The notes under the pieces are model-generated. The model was not told where the DNA came from. It saw only the letters and a list, made by a program, of their open reading frames with translations, and did not search any database. Below, piece by piece: positions 18,462-27,665 of a DNA stretch of 64,000 nt; position 1 is the stretch's first letter; each line of letters begins with the position of its first letter. A program made the translations under genes and the position numbers. The DNA comes from Armatimonadota bacterium (lineage in GTDB: Bacteria; Armatimonadota; UBA5829; DSUL01), in contig AP024674.1 of the NCBI GenBank assembly GCA_025998755.1, positions 1,726,162 through 1,790,161 of the forward strand, in the 5' to 3' direction.

Positions 18462-20810
18462 ATGGAAGCGCTTACTGTCAACGTCACCAGCCTGACCGAC
18501 CTGACCGGTGCACGCCCGGTCTCCGGAGGCATCCCCTTGCCGGAAGGGATGGCCAGCGAGGCGCAGTTCGCCCTGCTGGACAGATCGGGACGGCCTGTCC
18601 CGGTTCAGACTCAGCCGCTGGCCCGCTGGCCGGACGGAAGCATCCGCTGGCTGCTGCTGGATTTCACTGCCGACCCCCCTGCACACGGAACGGCGCCTTT
18701 CCAGCTTGTCTGTAATGCGCCAGCAGAAGTTCCGAAGCCGGAAGCGCCTGTGGAGATCCTTCAGCTCTCCCCGCCCCGCGTCCGCAGCGCAGGGATCGAT
18801 GTTCAGGCCGACACGTCGGGGCTGCTGGTGAACGGGGTGCGGATCTCTCTGACTGCTTGTTCGGAAAACGGACAACGCTTCACGGCGGCAACTGATTCTG
18901 CGGCGCTGGAGACCTGCGGCCCCCTGAGAAGCACGTTGCTCCTGCGTGGCTCGCTGCGATCGCCCAGCGGCAAGCGGCTCTTCGGGTTTCAACTGCGGGC
19001 GTCGGTGTTCGCTGCCTTTGGCGGCATACTGCTCGAGCCGCTCATCGTGGTGGACAGCGAGAGCGGTCCGCTCACCCTTTTGCGCGAACTGCGCCTGACC
19101 ATCCAGACGCCATCGCCGGTCAGCCAGATGTCGGCTGGAGGGGACGATGGAGTAACCCACTCATGGCAGCCGCCTGGCCGGCTATTCCAGCACGGCGACT
19201 CAGCCTATACCATCGAACCTGCCGGAGAGCAGGGCTGCCGCGCTGCGGGCTGGGCCACCGCCGCCACCGCTGGCGGAGTGGTCACGGTGGCACTACGGGA
19301 CTTCTGGCAGCAGTGGCCGAAGTCGCTGGAGGCGGACTCCGCCTCCCTGTCTCTGGGCCTGTTCCCCGCCTTTCAGGAAGGGACTTTCGACGAGCTGGAG
19401 CCGTGGTATAAGCATGACTATCTTTTTGAGCGAAACTGCTACCGACTGCGGTGCGGACAGGCGCGCCGGTGGCAGATCTGGCTCAGCCCGAGCGTGGACG
19501 GCCCATCCCTGGCCGCACACGCGTGCGCACCTCTCTTCCCCGCATTGAATCCCGCGCAGAGTCTTGCCACGGGAGTCTGGGGAGACGTGGCACCAGAGGG
19601 TTTCCCTGGCTTGGAGTCCTACGACCGCATGGCGCGCAGGATGCTCGAAGGATTCCAGGCGGCGATAGACGCCTGTGGAGATTACGGTGCGATGAACTGG
19701 GGAGACTGGTTCGGCGAGCGGGGGTGCAACTGGGGCAACAACGAATACGACACATCCCGCCAGCTGCTGCTCCAGTTTGCGCGCACAGGAGACCCACGAT
19801 ACCTGCTGGCCGGGCAGACGGCCGCGCGGCACACGGCGGAGGTGGATGTCATCCATCACGTCAATGACGACCTGCGGCGCTACTTTCTGGACAAGGTGTG
19901 CGCTTCCTACACCAACCGCTCCATCATCGACAACTACCCCATCCGCCCCGGTATGATGCACGCGCACTGCGTGGGGCACGTGGGCGGCTTCCACACTGTG
20001 GAGCGGGTGCGGGAGGCTTTCCAGGTGTTCACCCCGGATGCCACCGGCAAGCCATACCTGTGCCTGGACCCGTACAACGTGGGGCATATGTTTGCACAGG
20101 GGATGGCCTGGTGCCACTTCCTGACCGGCGACCCCTGGATCCGCGAGACTCTGGAGCGCATTGGCGAAAACCTGGCCCGGCTTGTGGAGGATCGCAGACT
20201 TTGCTTCACAGGGCGTCCATGCGCTGGGCGCGAGCTTGGCTGGACCATGCTGGCGCTGGCCGCCGTCCATGAACTGGAGCTGGATTCGCGGTATCTGAAC
20301 GCTATGCGGATTCTCGCTGAGGATGCACTGGAGGAGCAGGATCCGCACTGTGGAGGCTGGTTGCAGGAGCTTTTCGGGGGACACTGCGATTGCATCAGGC
20401 GCCGTCACGTCGGCGAGGCAGGGTTCATCACAAGCATCCGGCTGAACGCCCTGATGCGCTATCACCAGCTTTCAGGGGACGAACGGATCCCCCCCGCGGT
20501 GCGGCGGGGCATTGACCATATGAACGAGGACCTCTGGCGGGACCAGAAGCGGGGATGGCGTTATACGAGTTGCCCGGCCAGCCCCCATATGGGGCAACCG
20601 GGCGTCACACTGAAGGCATTGGCAGGGGCAGTGGCGCTGTTCGGGGAGAAGGAGCACCTGCGCATCCTGCGCAGAGCGTGGGAGGGATTTGAGTCGGCCT
20701 GGGAGAACCTGCCGGCTGCGTCCCCGGGAGTCGGCAAGACCTATTCGTCGGCCCTGTACGGCAGCGCAGAGGCCGCCACGCAGATCGCCAAGCACAGCTC
20801 TGATATCTAG
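18462..20810 (+). CDS. YetA / exo-rhamnogalacturonan lyase-like (PL26-type) protein
   Basis: The 782-residue protein begins with a RIFT-barrel-like domain containing 'PVQTQPLARWPDGSIRWLLL', then a beta-sandwich, then from about residue 410 a long alpha/alpha toroid with 'YGAMNWGDWFGE', 'WGNNEYD' and 'HVGGFHTV'. This three-part order and those motifs resemble the PcRGLX/YetA family, which includes exo-acting rhamnogalacturonan lyases. No signal peptide is seen, so it may act on oligosaccharides in the cytoplasm. No transporter or sugar-utilisation genes flank it. The ATG at 18462 was chosen for its GAAGGA site; upstream codons look non-coding. The substrate is not established. Confidence 0.75.
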   Translation: MEALTVNVTSLTDLTGARPVSGGIPLPEGMASEAQFALLDRSGRPVPVQTQPLARWPDGSIRWLLLDFTADPPAHGTAPFQLVCNAPAEVPKPEAPVEILQLSPPRVRSAGIDVQADTSGLLVNGVRISLTACSENGQRFTAATDSAALETCGPLRSTLLLRGSLRSPSGKRLFGFQLRASVFAAFGGILLEPLIVVDSESGPLTLLRELRLTIQTPSPVSQMSAGGDDGVTHSWQPPGRLFQHGDSAYTIEPAGEQGCRAAGWATAATAGGVVTVALRDFWQQWPKSLEADSASLSLGLFPAFQEGTFDELEPWYKHDYLFERNCYRLRCGQARRWQIWLSPSVDGPSLAAHACAPLFPALNPAQSLATGVWGDVAPEGFPGLESYDRMARRMLEGFQAAIDACGDYGAMNWGDWFGERGCNWGNNEYDTSRQLLLQFARTGDPRYLLAGQTAARHTAEVDVIHHVNDDLRRYFLDKVCASYTNRSIIDNYPIRPGMMHAHCVGHVGGFHTVERVREAFQVFTPDATGKPYLCLDPYNVGHMFAQGMAWCHFLTGDPWIRETLERIGENLARLVEDRRLCFTGRPCAGRELGWTMLALAAVHELELDSRYLNAMRILAEDALEEQDPHCGGWLQELFGGHCDCIRRRHVGEAGFITSIRLNALMRYHQLSGDERIPPAVRRGIDHMNEDLWRDQKRGWRYTSCPASPHMGQPGVTLKALAGAVALFGEKEHLRILRRAWEGFESAWENLPAASPGVGKTYSSALYGSAEAATQIAKHSSDI

Positions 20811-20850
20811 CACGCTGCGCCCAGGATACCTGTGAGCGCCGGACGGCCGA

Positions 20851-20876
20851 GAAGGCAAGCGTCCTTGCCTTCTTTT
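20851..20876 (+). terminator. Terminator after the YetA-like gene
   Basis: A perfect 9-bp stem (20851-20859 and 20864-20872) with a 4-base loop is followed by TTTT, 40 bases after the stop. Confidence 0.85.
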
Positions 20877-20993
20877 GCGCCTGTGTTCCTTACGGCTTTA
20901 GAACAGAGCGGCTCTGCCCGCGCGTATCGAGACCACGCCGGTTGATGCACGTGGTTCCGACACGTCCGGCGCAAGGCTCAACCGCCCCGGCGG

Positions 20994-21021
20994 AAAACGG
21001 GCCGCCCTCGTGGGGCGGCCC
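20994..21021 (-). terminator. Terminator after gnd
   Basis: On the minus strand a perfect 9-bp stem GGGCCGCCC/GGGCGGCCC (20999-21021) with a 5-base loop is followed by GTTTT, 56 bases after the gnd stop. Confidence 0.8.
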
Positions 21022-21076
21022 GGAGAGTGTCCTAACGCCCGCAAGCTTGCCTTGCGCCTTGAGGGCAAGGCCGGAT

Positions 21077-22495
21077 TCAGTCCTCCGCCAGCCAGTCCGT
21101 GTGGAAGACTCCCTCGCGGTCCACGCGCTCATAAGTGTGCGCACCGAAGAAGTCGCGCTGCGCCTGGATGAGATTGGCCGGCAGCCTCTCCCGCCGGTAG
21201 CTGTCGAAATAGCAGATGGCGGAGCTGAAGGCGGGCACGGGGATGCCCATTTTCACCGCCTCGGCAATCACCTTGCGCCAGTTGTCCTGCGCCGACTGGA
21301 CGGCGTCCCGGAAATAGGGAGCAAGCAGCAGGTTCGCCAGCTCCGGCTCGGCATCGAACGCCTCCTTGATACGCTCCAGGAAGCGCGCCCTGATGATGCA
21401 ACCTTCCCGCCACATCAGGGCGATCTGCCCGAAGTTCAGATTCCAGCCATACTCCTTTGAAGCCTCCCGCATCAGCGCGAAGCCCTGAGCGTATGAGCAG
21501 ATCTTCGAGGCATACAGGGCGTCCCGGATGGCGTCTATGAATGCCTTCCTGTCACCTGTATAGCTTGCCTGCGGACCGCTGAGCACCCGCGACGCAGCCA
21601 CACGCTCCTCCTTGATGGCGGAGATGCACCGGGCGAAGACCGCTTCCGTAATGGTGGGCGTGGATATGCCCAGATCCAGGGCGATCTGCGAGGTCCACTT
21701 GCCTGTCCCCTTCTGACCGGCCGTGTCCAGGATCACATCCACCAGAGGCTTGCCCGTTTCGGGATCTTTCTTCGCAAAAATGCGCGCTGTGATGTCTATC
21801 AGGTAGCTGTCCAGATCCCCCTCGTTCCAGCGTGAAAACGTCTGGTGCAACTCCTCAGCCGACATGCCGAGCGCGGTGGACATAATGAAATAGGCCTCGG
21901 AGATGAGCTGCATATCCCCGTACTCGATGCCGTTGTGCACCATCTTGACGAAGTGCCCTGCGCCGTCGGGGCCAACCCAGTCGCAGCAGGGGGAACCGTC
22001 CGCCACCTTGGCCGCAATGGCCTGCAGAATGGGTTTCACGTGAGGCCAGGCCTCCGCCGACCCGCCCGGCATGATGCTTGGCCCGTGGCGAGCGCCCTCC
22101 TCGCCACCGGAGACCCCTGTCCCAATGTAAAGAAGCCCTTTAGCCTCCAGCTCCCGGGTCCGGCGAATTGTGTCCTTGAAGAAGGAATTCCCCCCATCGA
22201 TGATGATGTCTCCCGGCTCAAGCAGCGGAACGAGCATCTCAATAAAGTCGTCCACCGCCTGTCCGGCCTTCACCATCAGCATCACTTTGCGCGGCCTGGC
22301 AAGCAGCCCCACGAACTCCTCCAGGCTGTGGGCCCCCACAATGTCCCGCCCCCGCGCCCGGTTGGTCAGGAAATCGTCCACCTTGCTCACGGTCCGGTTA
22401 TAGACCGCCACCTTGAACCCGTGGTCGCTCATATTGAGCACCAGGTTCTCGCCCATCACCGCCAGGCCGATCAGGCCGATGCTGGCATCACCCAT
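21077..22495 (-). CDS. gnd: 6-phosphogluconate dehydrogenase, decarboxylating
   Basis: Oxidises and decarboxylates 6-phosphogluconate to ribulose 5-phosphate with NADP. The 472-residue length is typical. The N-terminal Rossmann motif is '[13 protein letters not shown]', the NADP-phosphate region is '[11 protein letters not shown]', and the substrate-site blocks '[20 protein letters not shown]' and '[15 protein letters not shown]' with its catalytic lysine are intact. The C-terminal 'GAHTYERVD' tail closes the active site of the partner subunit. It appears to be a single transcription unit or to follow the Lrp-like gene. Confidence 0.97.
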   Translation of the reverse strand: MGDASIGLIGLAVMGENLVLNMSDHGFKVAVYNRTVSKVDDFLTNRARGRDIVGAHSLEEFVGLLARPRKVMLMVKAGQAVDDFIEMLVPLLEPGDIIIDGGNSFFKDTIRRTRELEAKGLLYIGTGVSGGEEGARHGPSIMPGGSAEAWPHVKPILQAIAAKVADGSPCCDWVGPDGAGHFVKMVHNGIEYGDMQLISEAYFIMSTALGMSAEELHQTFSRWNEGDLDSYLIDITARIFAKKDPETGKPLVDVILDTAGQKGTGKWTSQIALDLGISTPTITEAVFARCISAIKEERVAASRVLSGPQASYTGDRKAFIDAIRDALYASKICSYAQGFALMREASKEYGWNLNFGQIALMWREGCIIRARFLERIKEAFDAEPELANLLLAPYFRDAVQSAQDNWRKVIAEAVKMGIPVPAFSSAICYFDSYRRERLPANLIQAQRDFFGAHTYERVDREGVFHTDWLAED

Positions 22496-22578
22496 GCCGT
22501 GTAGTCTCCCGTTCTATCAACTGTGGTCGCGTCGTCAGTGCCTGCCGGAGAGCCTCCGGCGGCGAAAACCGCTCGAGA

Positions 22579-22860
22579 TCACCCTTCGGCGCCCAGGCTG
22601 AAGGCCGCCTCCAGGTCGTGCTCGCTGTAGTGGCGGAACGCCACGTGTGTGTCCGACTTCAAGATGCCGTCTATCCTGTGCAGATGCTCGGTCACGACGT
22701 CCGCCACCTCCTCCGGGTTGCGCACACGGACCACGGCGATCAGGTCGAACTCGCCCGTCACGGAATACACCTCCGTGACCCCCTTCACCTTCAGCAGCTC
22801 CTCAGCGGTGCTGGACACGCAGCCCCGCTTCACGTTCAGCATCACAAATGCAGTCGTCAC
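22579..22860 (-). CDS. Stand-alone Lrp/AsnC ligand-binding (RAM) domain protein
   Basis: A 93-residue protein consisting only of the ligand-sensing domain of Lrp/AsnC regulators: 'AFVMLNVKRG', 'KGVTEVYSVTGEFDLIAVVRV' and a C-terminal strand with 'SDTHVAF'. The DNA-binding helix-turn-helix is absent. Such proteins form oligomers and may bind amino acids or regulate partners; their exact role is unknown. The GTG start at 22858-22860 has a strong GGAGGGAG site. It lies between mutS2 and gnd on the same strand. Confidence 0.9.
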   Translation of the reverse strand: MTTAFVMLNVKRGCVSSTAEELLKVKGVTEVYSVTGEFDLIAVVRVRNPEEVADVVTEHLHRIDGILKSDTHVAFRHYSEHDLEAAFSLGAEG

Positions 22861-22896
22861 TGTCTTGCTCCCTCCAGCGCGGCCGGCTGCCCGGCC

Positions 22897-25263
22897 TCAC
22901 TTCAGCCGGACGATGGTTGCGCCCTCTCCACCTTCGTGCGCATCGGCCAGCTCCATGGAGGCCACCGCGGGATGGCGGCGCATGAACTCCCAGACGGCCC
23001 GGCGCATCGCGCCGGTCCCTTTCCCGTGGATCACCCGCACCCGCTCCAGCCCGGCAAGGCAAGCATCGTCCAGATAGCGGTCCAGTGCCTCCAGGGCCTC
23101 TTCAACCCGTTGTCCACGCAGCATGATCTCCGGTGACACGCTCGACGCCTTCTGCAACTGCAGCCTGCCCGTCCGAAGATCCGCCGGACCCGGGCCTGAT
23201 GCCTCCCCCGGCTCCACGCGCTCCAAACGATGAGGGGAGACCCTGGCCTCCACGTTCCCGAATGCGACCAGAGCCTCGGTATCCGTTGCGTCCTCCAGCA
23301 TCACCCCCACCGCCCCAACACCGGTCATCCGGACGCGCTCTCCTTTGCGCAGTCTGTCCTGCTGCTGTGCGGGCGGAGCCTCCGGCGTCGGAGCAGGGGC
23401 CGCACGCTCGGCGGCGGTCTCCATCCTGCGGATGAGCTTCTTCGCCTTGTTGGAGAGACCCTCGGTGTGCTGCGAGTGCCGTTTCTGGGTCCGAAGCTCT
23501 CTGAGAACCTGCTCCAGCTGCCGCTGGAGATCGTCAATGACACGGCGAGCCTCGCTCTGAACCTCGTCCCGCACCTGCCGTCGGGCTTCATTCAGCCGCT
23601 CCAGATTCTGCTCGTAGATTGCACGAAGCTGTTCAGCTTCTTTGCGGGCCTGCTCCGCCAGACGCTCCTGCTCCATCGCCTGCGCGCGGAGCGCCTCCAC
23701 CTGACGGATCAGGTTATCCGTCTCCTGAGCCTGACCCTCCAGCGCCCGCTCTGCCGAGCGGATGACCTCTTTTGGCATGCCCAGCCGGGCGGCGATATGC
23801 AAAGCGTGGCTCGCGCCAGGGACGCCGATCAGCAGGCGGTAAGTGGGCTTCAGCGTCTCACGATCGAACTCCACCGAAGCGTTCTCGAACTGCGGATGCG
23901 TGAAGGCGAAGCGTTTCAGCTCACCATAGTGCGTGGTGGCCACAATACAGATCCCGCGCGCGGCAAGATGCTCCAGAACGGCACAGGCCAGCGCTGCTCC
24001 CTCGGCGGGATCAGTGCCCGCGCCGATCTCGTCAAAGAGGGCGAGCCCGCCGGGCCGTATGTCCCGCAGAGTGCTGACGATGTTGCGGATGTGCCCGGAG
24101 AACGTGGAGAGCGACTGCTCGATGCTCTGCTCATCTCCGATATCCGCGAACACGTCCGAGAAGACGCCACACTCACTGCCGTGTGCCGCAGGGATCTGCA
24201 GTCCCGACTGGGTCATCAGCACCAGCAATCCCACCGTCTTCAGAGTGACCGTCTTTCCTCCCGTGTTGGGTCCGGTGATGAGCAGCCCCCGGAAATCCAC
24301 CCCCAGCCGCACGTCAATGGGGACAACCTCGCCTTTCAGCAGAGGATGACGCGCTGCCGTGAACTTCAGCATCGGCGACCGGCGAAGCTCCGGCTGGACC
24401 GCTCGCTGCGACTCGGCCAGCAGCGCCTTTGCATTGACCAGGTCCAGGTGTCCCAGCGTCACACACGTCCGCCGCAACTCTTCCGCGCGCACCGCGACCT
24501 TCGTGGTAAGCTGACGCAGGATGCGCTCCACCTCCTCTCGCTCGGCCGCTTCCAGTTCGCGAAGCCGGTTGGCAAGATCCACCACCGCCTGCGGTTCAAT
24601 GAACAGAGTAGCCCCGCTTGCGCTGGCGTCATGGACGATTCCCGGAACGGCGGAGCGATGATCCGAGCGCACGGGCAGGCACCACCGCCCCTGCCGTGTG
24701 ACGATCACCGGGTCCTGCAGCGCATCACGCAGAGAGGAAGAGGAAATCAGGCTATTCAGCTTCTCTTGAATGCGCCCGGTGACGGTGCGGATATCCCGCC
24801 GGAGTTTGCCGAGTTCCGGGCTGGCGCTGTCCCGCACCTCTCCGGCGTCGTCAATGGCGTCGGCGATTGCTTTTCTGAGGTCCGGCACGCCCTCCAGGCC
24901 GTCTGCCAGACCCGCCAGAAGAGGGCAGGCAGAGGTCTGTTTCTTGAAGAAAGCGCGCAGTCGCTCCGCGGCGGCAGCTGTGTCGTGGACGTCCAGAAGC
25001 TCTCGCCCGTTCAGGGATCCGGCCAGCAGAGCTTTCTCCAGATGCGGCATCAGATCCCGGGCTCCTCCCAGTGGCATGCCGCCGAAAGATTCCAGCAGTT
25101 TGCGACCCTCGGCGGTCTCTTGCTGCCACCGCTCGATCTCCTGAAAATCGGCAGATGGTGCCAGATCCAGCGCGCGGCGCATGCCCATCCCTGTGGAGCA
25201 ACGCTCCGCCAGCTGTTCCAGCACCCTGCCGTATTCCAGAAGTCTGAGCGCGTTGGTGTTCAT
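22897..25263 (-). CDS. mutS2: Endonuclease MutS2
   Basis: The 788-residue protein lacks the mismatch-recognition domains of MutS and has the MutS2 plan. The core and clamp helices come first. A Walker A 'GPNTGGKT' lies near 332-339 and a Walker B 'DEIGAGTDP' follows. A long charged coiled coil occupies about 515-630, and a C-terminal Smr nuclease domain ends with 'RVRVIHGKGTGAMRRAV'. MutS2 is linked to suppression of recombination and to ribosome rescue. The ATG at 25261-25263 gives the family N terminus; a TTG nine bases upstream has no better site. Confidence 0.95.
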   Translation of the reverse strand: MNTNALRLLEYGRVLEQLAERCSTGMGMRRALDLAPSADFQEIERWQQETAEGRKLLESFGGMPLGGARDLMPHLEKALLAGSLNGRELLDVHDTAAAAERLRAFFKKQTSACPLLAGLADGLEGVPDLRKAIADAIDDAGEVRDSASPELGKLRRDIRTVTGRIQEKLNSLISSSSLRDALQDPVIVTRQGRWCLPVRSDHRSAVPGIVHDASASGATLFIEPQAVVDLANRLRELEAAEREEVERILRQLTTKVAVRAEELRRTCVTLGHLDLVNAKALLAESQRAVQPELRRSPMLKFTAARHPLLKGEVVPIDVRLGVDFRGLLITGPNTGGKTVTLKTVGLLVLMTQSGLQIPAAHGSECGVFSDVFADIGDEQSIEQSLSTFSGHIRNIVSTLRDIRPGGLALFDEIGAGTDPAEGAALACAVLEHLAARGICIVATTHYGELKRFAFTHPQFENASVEFDRETLKPTYRLLIGVPGASHALHIAARLGMPKEVIRSAERALEGQAQETDNLIRQVEALRAQAMEQERLAEQARKEAEQLRAIYEQNLERLNEARRQVRDEVQSEARRVIDDLQRQLEQVLRELRTQKRHSQHTEGLSNKAKKLIRRMETAAERAAPAPTPEAPPAQQQDRLRKGERVRMTGVGAVGVMLEDATDTEALVAFGNVEARVSPHRLERVEPGEASGPGPADLRTGRLQLQKASSVSPEIMLRGQRVEEALEALDRYLDDACLAGLERVRVIHGKGTGAMRRAVWEFMRRHPAVASMELADAHEGGEGATIVRLK

Positions 25264-25469
25264 TACTCTCAACGAATCAAGTGGTCACCGAAGGGCATTG
25301 TAGCGGATTCCAGCGAACACGGGCACGCAGAGACTGGACCAGGCGCAGCCGAGCAGAAGGAAGACTGTATAAGCCAGCGGCGCTGGTACGGAATGATTAC
25401 CATGAAGTCCGCGATAGCCGGGACGGCGCGCGGCGAATCCCCTTGGCAGGGAGGAAAGATAGCAGAGCG

Positions 25470-25880
25470 ATGAGCCTCGTATGGACAAAGGATTGCAGCG
25501 TGGGGAACCCCACCATCGATGACCAGCACAAGAAGCTGTTCGATGCCGCCAACAACCTCTTCAATGCGATGAAGGCCGGCAAGGGCAGGGAGGAGGTAGG
25601 ACCGCTCCTGAACTTTCTGGCCGATTACGTGGTTAAGCACTTCAAGGCGGAAGAAGCTATGATGGCCTCGGCCGGATACCCGGATACCTGGCGCCATCAA
25701 AGCGAACACCAGGCTTTCATGGCGACATTCCAGAAGCTGGCCGCTCAGTATGAGCGCGAAGGCTCCGGCCCCGTCCTTTCCATTCAACTTCAGCGCACGG
25801 TGAGCGACTGGTTGATGGACCACATCCTGAAAAAGGACCGGCGGGTGGGCCAGCACCTGCAGGACCAAAAGGACGCCTGA
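25470..25880 (+). CDS. Bacteriohemerythrin
   Basis: A 136-residue di-iron oxygen-binding protein. All seven iron ligands are in place with canonical spacing: H20, H57, E61, H76, H80, H118 and D123. It is a single-domain soluble form without a signalling module, so oxygen storage, delivery or sensing are all possible. The start MSLVWT fits the family. The nearest purine-rich site (GGAGGAAAG) is somewhat far, about 15 bases. It is divergent from mutS2 and converges on the epimerase gene with 8 bases between the stops. Confidence 0.93.
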   Translation: MSLVWTKDCSVGNPTIDDQHKKLFDAANNLFNAMKAGKGREEVGPLLNFLADYVVKHFKAEEAMMASAGYPDTWRHQSEHQAFMATFQKLAAQYEREGSGPVLSIQLQRTVSDWLMDHILKKDRRVGQHLQDQKDA

Positions 25881-25888
25881 GGCACTTT

Positions 25889-27076
25889 TCAACGGCGCGG
25901 CATGCCGGAGTGCCCCGTGGCTTCCTCCAGCAGCTTCCAGCAGTTCAGCTGCATCCGCGCAAGATGGTAGGGACCCTTCCAGCAGTTGCCCTTGCAACGG
26001 TTGGCAAGGGTCCCGTCCCGATGAAGATAGCCGAACCACTCCCCGTATGGCGGATCGGGGAAATGGGAATAAGTATATGCGTGTAAGCGTATATGCCAGT
26101 CCGCCCATCGCTTGTCGCCGGTCAGATGCCAGGCGAGCAGTGTGGCGTACAAAGCCTCCGTATGCGGCCACCAGAGCTTCATGTCCCACTGATATTCGGG
26201 GCGGGGAAGCCCTCTGAGATCCACGTAATACAGCAGCCCGCCGTATTCTTCATCCCAACCGCGCTCCAGCGACCATTCCAGCAAAGGAATGGCCTGCCTT
26301 GAAAGCTCCGCATCTCCCCGCAGGCGTCCCTCCTCCATCAGGAACCAGGCGCTCTCGATGGCATGACCGGGCAGGATGGTGCGCCCGTCCGGCGTGTCCA
26401 TGATGGAACCGTCCGGGGCCACCATCTCCAGAACGGCGCGAAGCTCCGGTTTGCAAAACTTCGAGAAGATGAGCTCAATGGATTCATCCGCCACTTCCCG
26501 GTAGATGGGGCGGTCATCCACTGCGCGAAGCGTCTGGGTGCAGCAGAGCAGGATCATCGGCATCGTGTGGCCGATGGAGGGCTGCACCTGAGGATTGACC
26601 TTCGGCTCCAGCAGTCCTGGCGTCCGGTGATAGCGCAGGAGCAGATCGAAGACCTCGGCAGCCCTGGCGCGGTAGCGGTCTTCGCCGCTTGCCTTCGCGT
26701 ATTCCGCAAGGCCCATCGAGGCGAACACCTCGGAGAAGACGTAGCGCCTTCTCCGGAGCGGGCGCCCATCGCGCGTCATCAGAAAGAACATCCGGCCGTC
26801 CGCATCGAAGCAGTACTTCAGCAGGAAATCCACGGCGTGGCGCGCCAGCTCCAGCCACTCCCGACGCTTCTCCACCCGGTTGTAGAGGGTGGAGTACACC
26901 CAGGCGATCCGCCCCTGCAGCCAGACAGGCTTCTCCGGACCGTAAAGGCTGCCGTCCCTGTCCAGAAAGGTCAGGAACCCACCATACTCATAGTCCGGAC
27001 TATGCCGGGACCAGAACGGAATGGTGTCTTGAAGCAGTCCGTCCCTGTAAATCGCAAGCAGGCGGGAGATATCCAC
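25889..27076 (-). CDS. N-acylglucosamine 2-epimerase (AGE) family protein
   Basis: A 395-residue alpha/alpha-barrel protein of the AGE/renin-binding protein/cellobiose 2-epimerase superfamily. Typical blocks are 'YGGFLTFLDRDG', 'WLQGRIAWVYSTLYN', 'PGHAIESAWFLMEE' with its catalytic-type histidine, 'YYVDLRG' and 'KLWWPHTEALYATLLA' with a second histidine. The family epimerises or isomerises sugars such as N-acetylglucosamine, mannose or cellobiose. The exact substrate cannot be read. The start is GTG at 27074-27076, with GGAGG about 12 bases upstream. Confidence 0.9.
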   Translation of the reverse strand: MDISRLLAIYRDGLLQDTIPFWSRHSPDYEYGGFLTFLDRDGSLYGPEKPVWLQGRIAWVYSTLYNRVEKRREWLELARHAVDFLLKYCFDADGRMFFLMTRDGRPLRRRRYVFSEVFASMGLAEYAKASGEDRYRARAAEVFDLLLRYHRTPGLLEPKVNPQVQPSIGHTMPMILLCCTQTLRAVDDRPIYREVADESIELIFSKFCKPELRAVLEMVAPDGSIMDTPDGRTILPGHAIESAWFLMEEGRLRGDAELSRQAIPLLEWSLERGWDEEYGGLLYYVDLRGLPRPEYQWDMKLWWPHTEALYATLLAWHLTGDKRWADWHIRLHAYTYSHFPDPPYGEWFGYLHRDGTLANRCKGNCWKGPYHLARMQLNCWKLLEEATGHSGMPRR

Positions 27077-27225
27077 GGCAACATAATCCTCCGTCCGGAC
27101 CCGGCAATTGCGAGCACTTTAGGCAAGGGGATGTCAGTAAATGCTACTGCGGCGCGCGTCTGACGTCCTTCGGAAGGCAGAGCTAGCGGGCGGTCCGTTG
27201 TCACCACGCGTCCGCTCACTGCGGT

Positions 27226-27316
27226 GGTTGAGCGGTCCGGCCAAGCCGGGCGAGTCGAAACCATACCGCCGCAGCGTCTGGTCTCGATACGCGCGCCAGC
27301 GGCGCGCCACTCGACC
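27226..27316. repeat. Pair of inverted REP-like palindromic units
   Basis: Unit 1 (27226-27262) runs from GGTTGAG to GAGTCGAAACC around a GC-rich core. Unit 2 (27280-27316) runs from GGTCTCGATAC through GCGCGCC-AGC-GGCGCGC to CTCGACC. Their ends are related to each other in inverse orientation, as in paired REP elements. From memory, similar GGTTGAG/GTCGAAACC palindromes are dispersed in many Actinobacteria. Unit 2 ends inside the first four bases of the direct repeat. Confidence 0.45.
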
Positions 27317-27526
27317 GGCGCAGGTGGGGCAAAGAGCGAACAAGTCACTGGCACAGTGCGTTCCCATCTCGCCAAGCCCCAAGCAGCAGGAGGCCGCCCG
27401 ACGGGGCGGCCTCCAGAGTCAGACCCGGGACGAAAGGGATGTCATTGCACGGAACCAGAAGCCCGCTCGCCTTCCTCAATCTGGCGACACAGATCGCGTG
27501 AGCGCGTCTGCAGGTCCCTCATCCGC
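27313..27526. repeat. Left copy of a 214-bp direct repeat
   Basis: This stretch matches 29910-30123 base for base without gaps at a constant offset of 2597, with about five substitutions. It contains a copy of the last 26-28 codons of the PDZ protein gene (minus strand) and a GC-rich hairpin (27389-27414). The gene copy is cut off at 27526 and has an in-frame stop just upstream, so it is not functional. Confidence 0.92.
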
Positions 27527-27610
27527 GGGGACGGCGCTTACGGCGGCACCGCAAACCACCGCACAGAAAGACAGAAGCGCCAGCCCACACAGCAGCATCT
27601 TTCGTGACAT
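27476..27610 (-). pseudogene. Truncated signal-peptide gene fused out of frame to repeated sequence
   Basis: A 44-codon frame starts with ATG at 27608-27610 behind AAGGA. It encodes a clear secretion or lipoprotein-like leader ('MLLCGLALLSFCAVVCG'), then about 'AVSAVPADE', and from 27526 onward reads the duplicated PDZ-gene tail in the wrong frame. The healthy ribosome-binding site and leader suggest the 5' end of a real exported protein whose body was lost when the repeat was joined to it. An alternative is a genuine tiny peptide. Confidence 0.5.
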
Positions 27611-27665
27611 AACAATCCTTCGCGTGGCTGCGCAAGTCAATCCCGCCAGTCGGCGACTCGGATTC

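Larger units (their letters stand above)
27077..27665. other. Rearranged gene-poor region
   Basis: This 589-base stretch between two minus-strand genes holds a REP-like palindrome pair (27226-27316), the left copy of a 214-bp direct repeat (27313-27526) and a short chimeric open frame (27476-27610). No intact gene is visible. Confidence 0.7.

Noticed and set aside
23230-25473. Plus-strand open frame of 747 codons
   Set aside because: Antisense to mutS2, with typical shadow composition and no motifs.
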